From Owenia fusiformis (lineage: Eukaryota > Annelida > Polychaeta > Sabellida > Oweniidae), in NCBI GenBank assembly GCA_903813345.2, contig CAIIXF020000001.1, positions 40,581,366 to 40,641,365 of the forward strand: 60,000 nt of DNA. Direction: 5' to 3'. Position numbers and translations under genes: made by a program. Below the pieces are notes generated by a model, which saw only the letters and a list, made by a program, of their open reading frames with translations, was not told the DNA's origin and made no database searches. This document shows, piece by piece, positions 32,001-44,000 of the stretch; positions within the stretch are counted from its first letter, which is position 1, and each line of letters begins with the position of its first letter.

Positions 32001-35000
32001 AATTTTTGGCCAGGGGGGGGGTTTGCCTGAACCCTGCGAACCTCCCCCCCTGGCTACGGGCCTGGTATATTTGTCCACACTATCAGTTTGCATTCTATGT
32101 ACTAGCAGTGATCCATTCATACTCCAAGTTCTCGTATGTACAAAGTCAGTTCAGACTCCCTGGAGATTCAAGATTAACTACAAAAAGAAATTCTGGTGAT
32201 CCTTACCGAATCTTTTGTTACAAATTTCTAAAATAAAAAGAAACAATTGGGATAATCGTAATGAGGTACTGCAGCTGGCATCCAATTAGCTAAGTAACTC
32301 AGGAGATTAGGAGGTATGGGAAATAGCAAATTATTCTACTGGAACAACTATAATCATGAACGTATTATGAAGAAGCTTATTCTATAATGATTTATTCATT
32401 CATGACTATCATTTTTTCAAATGCTATCAATCAACGCAAAAAATTCACACTAAGCACATATAACAATGATAAATTTTGATGATAATTTGATTAACTAAAC
32501 AGTATCTTGATATCACCATATATATGTTGGATCCGTACTTAAACTGTACAGCATCTGTATGTATTATCTCAATTTATAATGTATGTATGCATTATATGTA
32601 CTTGTAATGTACAGTATATGTATGTGTTATCTGTACTTACAATGTATGTATATGTTATCTGTTCTTGCAATATACATTATATGAACGTGTTATATGTACT
32701 TTTAATGTACAGTATCTATTGGATATGTTATCTGTACTTAGAATAGAATGCACATTACATGAACGTGTTATATGTACTTATAATGCACAATACCTGTATG
32801 TGTTAGCTGTACTTACAATTTACATTATATGAATATTTTATCTGTATTTCAATGCACATCATCTGCATCTGTTATCTGTACTCATATCAATACTTACAAT
32901 ACATCTGTGTGTGTTATTTGTACTCATATCAGTACTTACAATGGATTTGTATGTGTTAGCTGTACTCATATCAGAACTTACAATGCATCCGTATGAGTTA
33001 TCTGTACTCATGTCAGTACTTACAATGCATCTGTATGAGTTATCTCTACTCATATCAGCAGTTACAACTGTATTTGTATGTGTTATCTGTACTCATATCA
33101 GTACTTACAATGCATCTGTATGAGTTATCTGTACTCATATCAGCAGTTACAACTGTATTTGTATGTGTTGTCTGCACTCATATCAGAACTTACAATGCAT
33201 CTGTATGAGTTATCTGTACTCATGTCAGCAGTTACAATGCATCTGTATGTGTTATCTGTACTCATGTCAGTACTTACAATGCATCTGTATGTGTTATCTG
33301 TGTCAGTGAAGCCAGGACCATGCATCTTGGTGTACATGTAGTCATCAGTGCCATCTTTCCATGTAGCCAGACATTGTAATCCAGCAACTACAAATAGTAT
33401 AATAATGTAACAATATCTCACACAAAGTAGACCAACTCAAAACAGAAAGTGCAAAAAAGGATGATAGAGGCCAGTTGAGGGTTGTTTGAATTTGCAATTG
33501 TTTAGGCTCATAGCATTCCTCATTTTGTAGATTTTCTTAAAATCCAGGAGATCTAACCTTACATGTTGGAAATTTCTGCATCTATAAGCATGTGAACATT
33601 TCCCTTACAATCCACTTTTTGGAAAAATAAATTGAGATATCTCATCAAATATAGAAATCGGCAGATATGTCCAAATTGATTAGAATTGAAAAGGGAGATA
33701 TCACCTTTTGAAAACCATTGCCAGATATTGAAAGAAAGTCAGAACTAAAAGGTAAGCCATGAACTGAGAGCAAACAAACTTTTAGCAGCCCATGGAGACA
33801 ATACTGCGACTGTGAAATAGAATAACTGTGACAAACCTCTATCATAGGTATCATCTATGCCATAACAATGCTTGAACTCAATCTGGAACTGAGATCTACT
33901 GCTACACTCCATCATTGATGAGAGAGGGTCCTGACACCTGCCAGAGTTATTGTTGTAGCTGAACAGGAATGCCCCTTCAAACGGACATGGCACTGGGAGA
34001 CCACCATCTACAAAGAAAACACAATTGTTACTTTATAGCCAAATAAAGTACATGCATGTATATTCAGGTAGACATAAATAGTAATATAATTCAATCATTT
34101 AAATACACAGAAAATATCAGTATTTGTTTTTTGTTCTTCCAATTGGCATTTCATCTGCACTAAATTAAGTTTGGATCCACCCAATATCATACAGCACAAA
34201 TTTGTCTGCAACATTCATTTCAAATCAAATTCCCAAGTCATAAGAGACCATAAAATTGTTGTTATTATCCTCAAAACTGTAAAACCATTTGTAATAATCA
34301 GAGGGCAGTGTGACTAACCAATGGACCAACCAAGGGTATTATACAGTCGCAACAATTTGCATAGGAATTACAAAATTGTGAAGAGCGTAGTTGCAACTTG
34401 CTTCTAGCTTGCAAGAATAGCACAAAGGGTTATTCGATTTTTCCTGATCTTAATTTTATTGTTGAAATTCCTATTAGTGTCTCCTCATGAATGAGACCCC
34501 TGGGTGTCATAATGGCAACCAGTAGAATAGGGAGCAAAACACTTCCATTATAGACATCGATAGTAGGCTTTTAAGCTTGCTATAAAACTTTTTAACATGG
34601 GATTTACTCTCATGTAGTAAGAGCAGAAAAGTGAAGAGTTTAGTGAAAAATTGCTACTGATAAGGGATCATGTCTGAAGATGTATCATGGGACAACTACT
34701 TTATCACTGTAATTTTACTTAATATTCAACATATTCCTTGGAAGGGGATTGAAGGGGCCTCTTCCATTATACTAGGTAGCATTATACTTCATGTTTATTC
34801 AAGATCTGAGATTCAAAACTTGTGAAGGTTTATGTAAGTAAAAAACAATCCACAACCCATTCTGATACTCAAATCATCTTTCTGTTTCACCTGAAACCCA
34901 TCACCCATCTTAGGGCTGAGAAGAAATGAGATGCCATGTTTATCATGATGTCCACAACCATAGTTATGAGAATATGTACAAGTCATACTGTGAAACCAGT

Positions 35001-38000
35001 GTATTCCTTCAGTGAAATACCTTGATGGATCAAGATGGTATTTAGTAAGATCAAGGTGAAAAGCATGTCATTCAATCTGATACTCATCACACCTTTTCTT
35101 TCTCATGCAATATACATTAATGCTTCTTCTTTGATCTGAACTCATCCAATGCAATGTCATGACATCTCAGAACAGACTAGAAATGAAAAGACATGTTTAT
35201 CAACATGCATGTCACTCAGTCTCCTGTTACCCTTTGCATTAGTTAGCTTCATATACTCTTTAAGTTCAAGAGAAACCTCTGAACTTGCCGAGCCAACCAG
35301 AGCTTGTCATCACCAGAAGGATGATTTTCTATATATGGCCATTTCCTCTGATGTCATCGTTGACCCAGTATTGACCATCATTGACACATTATCTAGACAT
35401 GTTTCTTTCTGCTTGCTGATTGGTTGAGAAAATGTCAGCGTGGTGAATTTGAATTGATTTATGACCTGGGGTGTGATATCAACAAGCAGGGGAGGTGGGG
35501 CTACTGTGTTTCAGGTATACTGAAACTATTGTGTATACTTACCTCTGACTAATGTTTGGAGATGGCTTGTTGGGTCTATGTCAGCATAACACAAGTCATG
35601 GAATGTTTTTCTACCTGGATGACAATAACCTAGAAAAAAAAGAGTACATGTATTACAATATAATATGTGTAGCTACCCTCTGCAAGACCATGGGGTTTCA
35701 ACTAGACTCTAACTAGACTCTAATTGAAAGCCAATGGCAAGACTTACTTTGTCTCATATGCTCAACTGACAAACATCAAGCATGGTTCTGTATATTTGTA
35801 AACATATTAGTTTGATTCTGTAAGGCTCTCTGATTGGTTGTATGCTTAACTCTTAATTAACTGATCTTAGTAAATAGGTAATTAGTGAATTATCCAATAA
35901 GCCCAGGGTAATAATTCATATCAAGTATGAGAAATCATAAATGTTAGAACTCGAAAAACAGACAGAAAACCATTTTAAAGAATAACTTTTGCCCTGTCAG
36001 GGCAACACTTTGTGGACAAGATATATCAATTATTTCTTATTTCTGAGAAGACATCTTTAATCAACGAGTATCCGCCCTGTTATTAGAGAAAATGGGAAGG
36101 ACATGATGAGAATGTGGGAGTTTGAGTTCAAACATTGGGGCTTTGTGACAAAGCAATTACAAATCCTATGCTCATTTAGTTTTTATCCATTAGAACATTA
36201 ATCACTCAAAGTTTTTTCATTCAGTCTCGATCGACATTTTACGAATTTCAGGCATCAATAATTCAACATGATCTCTGAGAAAAACTAAAACTCATTAATT
36301 TTTTATATAAATTACAGCCATAAAAAGCCGTAAATGATAGAGGGAAATAGTTACATGTTGAGTATTGCAAACATTGGAAAAATAATCTCTAATCATCATC
36401 ATTGCGCTTAATATGACAATACATATTCAGTTCTATTTTCCTAGATAAGGATTCAAAAGAAGTCAATTATCAAAGATAAATAAAAGAAATAGGCAATAAG
36501 ATAGAAATGCAAGCTTACTTTGTTTATATTGAAGAACATTTGCATGTCTTGGAGTTACATGGATGCATTTCCAACAATTTGGCTGATCACTGAAATTAGA
36601 GAACAAGAAAATTAAATAATGGAATTTACACTCCCCTCCATAAGTTATTCAGCAAGAAGACCCCAATGGATTGCATGTTGTGAAAACATTTTTAAATATG
36701 AAGCTTAACCTAACTGCTGAATAACAAGAAGTTTGAAATCAATCATGAGATGAATTTTGTAAAATCTCCAAAAAGCCTGTTACAGGGTCAAAGGGGGGAC
36801 TTCTGATTCCCAAACTTTTGAGGGAGAGTGTGCCGGGGTACAAAATGCATATCAATCCCAAAAGCACATAAATCTAAATGCACATCAATCTGAGGTGCAC
36901 AGCAATCTATTAGCGTATCAATAAAACCAGCAATAAATTACAATTTCTATTCAATAACCTTTATAAAAAAACAGGAGCGCTGCAATTAACAGACAAGACA
37001 ATGCTATAATCCACAGGGGATAATGGTTTCATCTCATTTAGTAATGCAACTCAATTAAGTGAAGTATATTCCACCATCCATGGGTCATATGGGGAAATAA
37101 GGGTGTCAAGTTGCTGAAAGTCAAAAGCTTACAGGCTATATATCAATTTGTTGATAAAATATTTGAGAAATTAGGCTGAAATTTACAGGTGTACATAGTT
37201 ACTTTCTGACCTTTGCCCTACTAGACATCTGCCTAATTTATCAAACACCAAACTTCATATTTTCTATGTGTTTATCATAAATTTATTTCACCTTTCGAGT
37301 AGTGTTCTCAACACGTTTTTTAATATGATATATGATGTATATTATAAGTGTGTGAGAATGAGTTAGTCTGCATTCAACATTTGAATCCAAGTGATAAATT
37401 CATTTTAGGAGAATTTTGTAACAAACAGGACGCTTCTGTTCATTTAATTAAACAACAAAAATGTCTTTAGAAATATGAGCATACACATATAAACATGGGC
37501 TTTCAATATGCCCATGATATAAACAAGGGCTCAGCAATGCAAAATATCACCTGGTTGCAATTACGAAGGTGCAATCATTTGTTATGAATCCTGAATTCAA
37601 AATACCAGTCACAAAAATGCCGCAAAATGGTGGCTATGCAAAGGATACACTCACCACATATTGGTAGTGACATAAATTCTTAATTTCAGAGTAATAATTG
37701 AATACTCCCTACTAGACAATATCTGCCTAATTTATATGAAAAAATTAAGGTAGTATCTGGCAGAGAGATGCAAAAACAAGGTGTTTCTCTCCTCTCTTGC
37801 TAAAAAGGAAAACCTGACCTTAAAAACAAACAAGAAAATTAGAGAATTATTTCTGGAATTCTGATTGCATATAAATGATTCCGTCTGAGAAATGCCTCAA
37901 TCTGTTTGTAATTCTAAGTGGCCTAAATGTAGCCCGATGGTGCTGTCATTTATCAACATGGCAAATGAGCTGTCTGCTGTAATGTAGAATGGAAGAGCCA

Positions 38001-41000
38001 AATCTTGCCTCATCAGAACTATACAAAGATTATAATAAGTCACATTAGACTATGAGCTCTAGGAGCCTACATATATACATTGTATTTCATGTATCCAGTA
38101 AAAAATATTAGCTGAAAATATTTCTTCCAACTGGTACCATTTTCTATTTACTGTCTGTCTGTTCATTTATTTTCTGTTCCAGCAACACCCCTACCCCTAA
38201 ACTAATTATCACCAAAAGAGGGCTGGAAATTTTGAGCTTGATCCAAGAAAATCTACAATTGCTTCACAGAACATAAGCTTTATAAGGATTGCTAGTTCAT
38301 TTCTCTTACATCCAAATTCAGGGCTGCTCAGTGAAACAGAAGCTTTGCTACATGGATGGCCTAATAAACCAGAAGAAAGAAGAATAATGAGAAAGATACT
38401 GAAGATCAAAGCCTGATTAGTTACCAGATTCTGCAAGTATCTAGCTCTTTTAAAACCTAACTGTCTCTTTAACAGTATCTTACATCAACATTACCTAATT
38501 TGACATAAAGTGTTAAGATAATATAAAGTCTGTTTCTAAATTTGGCATTGGGACTCAATTTTGAAGAGATCTTTACTTTTAAACTTCCCTGAAGCCAAAA
38601 TGCTAGTATTAATCAGATGAAGCCAAAATGCTAGTATTAATCAGATGAAGCCAAAATGCTAGTATTAATCAGATGAAGCTCTCTTTTAATGAAGTGAAAA
38701 CAAACTATTGGAATGGGTCAATTTACCCTTGACCAGAATATTTTTCTTTTTTGTTCTGGTATTCTACTGAAGTCCAAAGTGATGTTCTCTGGGCACTTTC
38801 ACAATAAATATTTGGGATTATCCTAATCCTGGATATATCCACCCGTATTATATTGTGAGGGAAAATGAGACTACTGGAATAATTCTCATTTGAGTAGAAT
38901 AATTCAATTATCTCATTGAAAATACTTGATCTCTCCAGAACTGCTACATCGAAGTACCACTTCCCATCTATTGAAGTTCAAATTAAATGTTGAAAAGTTA
39001 ATTCTAAAAGCGATTGACTAATTATATTATAAACTGACTGGTTTTCCAACTGTCAGAGTTCATCATGGGGAACTCTAAACATTCACAAAAAATGTTTGGA
39101 AATCTGACGTTTTGAGGTGATTGGAGGAGAGCAAGCAGTGCAAAACATCAGTTGAATGTAAGACTATATTGATGATATCATTGATGCATGGAAGTTCTGT
39201 TAGTCCACTAATCAAAATAACAAAAAGTTTTTTTTAGATCAATAGAATGTAATATTTGGTTAATCAGTCAATTTATACTACATTGGCTTAATAGTAGGAT
39301 CATCTTCACTTGTGATCTTTCTTGATACAGTGACTTAATAACACCAGTGTTCCAAGATGAGCTTATTGCATGATCATTCCTGATGGTACCTTCCTGGTCT
39401 ATAATATGGTCAGAGGACAAAGACCATTATAATGCAATAACCAATATTTATAGTAATAGCTAAATAAGTGATGGAGAATGTTTGCAGAACATAAACAGGA
39501 GACAAATCCAAAGAGAACATCATTAAGGAAAGCACTGGCAGCGGAACAATATGCAAATAAATGTCCCAGCAGGCCATACTTTGAGGCAACCTAAGCAAAT
39601 GCCCAGTCAGAATTCTAAATTTCTCTGTTTTCGTATTTCTCTGTTTTCTTTTCCTCATAGATTTCCAAAATGATGTGAAGTGGCCTTGTGGGTTGGCATA
39701 TTTTACAACTGCCATTTAAAGGCATCTCTCCAAGAGGGGAATACCATCTTTACTCCCCCGTGCCCGTAGCCAGCTTTTGCCAAGGGTGGTCACTATTCAA
39801 CAGGGGGTTCACATTTGACAACTTTGGTCCAAAATTACTTGAAAAGTGCCCAGAATGGTGAAAAAAATTTTATTGTTTTATTTCCATTTATTAAATCATG
39901 TTACAAATACATTTTTTCTTATAGCTATTTCCTTCCTTAAAGAGTGTAATATAACATCTAAAATTCTATCCTTATTGTCATTTATCTGTCCTAGGTAAAC
40001 CTTAAAAATAGTATATGTTATTACACTGATTAAATAGTTGAGAAATTTTGTGAAATCATCATTGGTGAAAAACTGCATGATTTTGAAAGAATTTTGCCCC
40101 CCTCCTCCTTTGTTAGGGGCCTTTCCCCCATGTCCATACATCTTGGCCTTAGATAACTTTCAACTCAGTAAATTCATACCAGGCTTGACTGGTGTAACAT
40201 GTTAAGCTATAAGGTACATCTGCATAAGACTTAATCATTATTCCATTAGTTTCATAAAGTGATTTGCTTCATAATATTCATGTAATGCAATCTTAATTCA
40301 TATACTGACATAATTTCTTAATCCCATTTGCAAATAAAGTTATTGTTTTGTCTCAAAGAAACCAATTTCTTGATTGGCTCAACAAGGATCAATTTCATTC
40401 ATACAATTATTGATATCATTGAACGTACTTTGGTTCATTACATCACACTTTGTAACAAATGAATAATTATAGCACAAGAAACTCACTGACCCAGAATAAT
40501 ATCTGGCAAATTCAACCCTAAGGCACCTGTCATGGTATAACACACACCATGTAATATTATCAAATAATAATATCATTTAATTCCATAAAGAAAATTAACA
40601 TAATAATCGAACATGTGATCAAAGGGACATAATTGAAGCATGAATATTTCCTAATTAAGGGCTAGCACAGGAACAAAGCTCTTGTAATTGTGTTAAAAAA
40701 CCAATCACATGTTGCGAAAGATAAAACGTCTCATGTGAATTGTATCGATCCTTTAAGACAGATGGGAGTTTGGAACTAAGAAAGGCAATTTTGTAATCGA
40801 GAACAAAACCCAAATCACAATGAACCTAGAGGAAAGGGGAGTAATGTAATGGGCCTGAAGTTAAAGTGATTGTTTAGCTTATAAATTATCTATTTTTCTC
40901 CAGAAATACTACGAACATTTTACTATACAAGGCATGAACATGCAAAATGTCACAACCAGCCATTTGTTACAGATGCCAAACGTCAATTGCCGAATGAAAT

Positions 41001-44000
41001 CACAAAAGATTGGGGACCTATGTCACTATGTCACCACTTTTGGTGGTGACATAAAAAGTGTTTTTTTAATGCAGAACTAATGTGGATTTCAGTTTGTGAG
41101 AGACTGATAGTATAACTTCAAGAACCAAAAACGGAGAGAAAAGCAGACCTGTTGTTTGGCTAATAAAATTTTCTCAATAAATCTTTCCTATTCAAAATAC
41201 ATTTTTCAAGCACTGGAGATGAAATTTCTCATTGTTGTATACTACTATACATCTGTTTTAGATGCAGAACTAATATAGATTATACTTCCCAACCCCAACT
41301 TGAGGGAACATATGAGAAAAGAGAGATGGCTAAAAACATATTGTCTAGTTTGTGGATGATACGAATCCCTTGTAATAATCTCAATGCAAATCTCAAATAT
41401 TCACATTATTAAACATATATATATATTGCTTATATACTGGGAGGTTAAGATAAACAATTCACCTTGGGTCTCATGAGAACTTGACTATTATTTCACATAA
41501 GACCCAAGGCTCATTGTTTATCCTTTACATAAAACACTACTAGATCATTATAATTTCAAATTCAGAGCCAAAGTAGAATTATCCAATTATTAAAACATTA
41601 TTCCAGCAACCATTTTTTTATTTCTATATTATACTGACACTTATTTGATAATACTGCAATTCTGAATGCGATGAGCACATTTTGAAGTCTCCAAGTTCTA
41701 CTTTATCTGCATACTCAACATTATGATGGCCCTCATGTGTGGTTGTCACAAAAGTAATTTGGCAATGATCTCATACAGGATCTGTTAATGCAATAACATG
41801 TATGGTAATTCACTCTTGATTGTATTTATTAACTCTAGGATCTCTTGTGTCTATGGAGTCTATGCTGAATGTATTCTATGTGGACTTATGACTAACAAAA
41901 AGCTAAACTAACATGAATTCAAATAAAAATCAACACGACAGGAAACAGTGATAAATACTACACTCGAAGAGCAAAACAGTCAGAGAAAGAAAAGGAAGGG
42001 TCAAGTTCGTAAATAGGGTGATGCGGGACCAAGAGAAAAAATATGACTATGAAAACAAGGCTTAACATGCAAAATGTCACCACCTGTCATTTATCACTGA
42101 CACCAAACACCAACCACCAAATACCAACCACCACCACAAAAAAATGGAAACATAAAAATTAACTACAAAATTCTCAAGTAATACATTTTCCTGGCACAAG
42201 AAATGAATTCCATTGAGCAATCGTACTTGTATGTTTCATTTTTACAAATGTACAATGATTACATCCTCACTTACTAATTTGATTTTTAATGAAAATGTCA
42301 AGCCTTGGGAACTTAAGATGCATTGATTATAGGTCATCAATATTACACCTCAGAAATAATATGTATAGATTTGCATTGTATTCATCCAGAAACTTTTGTA
42401 CACAAAATCAACTACAACATTTTCTGACAACAATTTTTTCTATTGATTAGGGAGATTATTTAGAACCATGTGAATCGATGCAATCACCATTTATATCATA
42501 TTGCATGGCTAAAGACCAATTTAAAGGATGAGAAAATCACTTTAACCTTGTAGATAATTCTAAACCCTCCCTATTCTTGGCACTGAAAAATGAATCTGCT
42601 TCTTTCATGCTTTTTATGAACTAAAACTAATTTATATAACATAATTTATGTGTTTTAGTTGATTGCATATTAAGGGCATTTTGCTAAGTTAGGTCTCATG
42701 CAGTACCCTGTACAAAAGCTTGATGCCAACCAGCACTCTTTAAGTAAGAGATTCTTTGGTGAATCCTATATCCAATCAGAATGCTTTGTCAGAAAATCAA
42801 TACAGCTATATTTTCTGCAGATAAATAGCTAACATTCATTCAAATCCTGAATTAAATTCAACCTCCATAACAGGCCATGAAAGTTACATTTGAGATTGTT
42901 AAGATGAAATCATCTATTCTAGTCAGAGGAAAGTATTACAAGCTGAGGGAGATTCAGAGTAAAGACAAAGTTTCATATTGTGATCTAAAGGCCTACTTCC
43001 ATTCTAAATCCTGATCCAATCGATAGCATTCTAATTCGTAAGCAATAATTAAAGGGAGACTGTTTGCAATTTCTATATTTTACTATCATGCTACTGCACC
43101 ATGGGTCAGTAAAAAACATCCATTAACATGCTGATAATATTGATCATCAGGTAATACATTGGGTCTTAAAAACAAATTAATACCAGGAAAGTTATGATTA
43201 AAATGCAATTAAGCCAGGGAATATAAGATATGAAATCCTCTTAAATTATGTTTTAAGCTATCTATTGGCTTGTGATACAGCAGGATCATTACAGTTTCAT
43301 TCTTGCTAATTTCAGCCAGATATTTTAGCCAATTTTTTAAAATTCTAGATGCGAAGTACCTATTCAGGAGACAATCAAAGACACAATGTATAGGCAAGCC
43401 AGGTAGCAAGAGATGGGTGCATAAGAAATATTAATGAGGTTCATGAGCCCTAAGAATAGGCAAGACAAATCATAAGCTAAACAGGATACCATTTCATAGA
43501 TTTCGTTTTTACAGTTTCAGTCTGAATAAATAATCTCTGTAAAAGTTTCCTTCTTCGCCTCATATCAGGCTGGGCCTCTTTGAATAAGCCAAAGAGTATA
43601 TTATATTGAACATAACAACACTATAATACAATACATATTGTGCACCCAATAGGTACCATTCTAAAGGGAGGGGAAATTACAATTAAAAATTTCCTCAAAT
43701 AAAATACACACTCTAGAATGTAATTTTCGACCGATTGTTGATCAAAATATACCAAATTTTATTTTTCTCATTTTCATATAGATTTTCAGGTGAGTGCAAC
43801 ACCATTTTCAAAATCTCAAGTTGGTACTTGCTTCAATGCTGCAGAGAACTGCTTCTGAACAAATTTTAAAATTAGCATATTACCTTCTCTTCTGCTCTAA
43901 CAGGTAGTAAGGGCCCTCTGTCTTGCGACACTTGGCCTGTGAGTCTTCCTGTTGGGACGCTGCTAGCCCCCATGTGTGTTGACGTATGTACACAGGCTGG

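Noticed and set aside
32859-33053. Minus-strand ORF of NSYRCIVSTDMS-type repeats
   Set aside because: It lies in the donor array beyond a stop that ends the exon E frame at 33140; it is treated as intron repeat. Read-through of only the first few units cannot be excluded and is reported as a finding.
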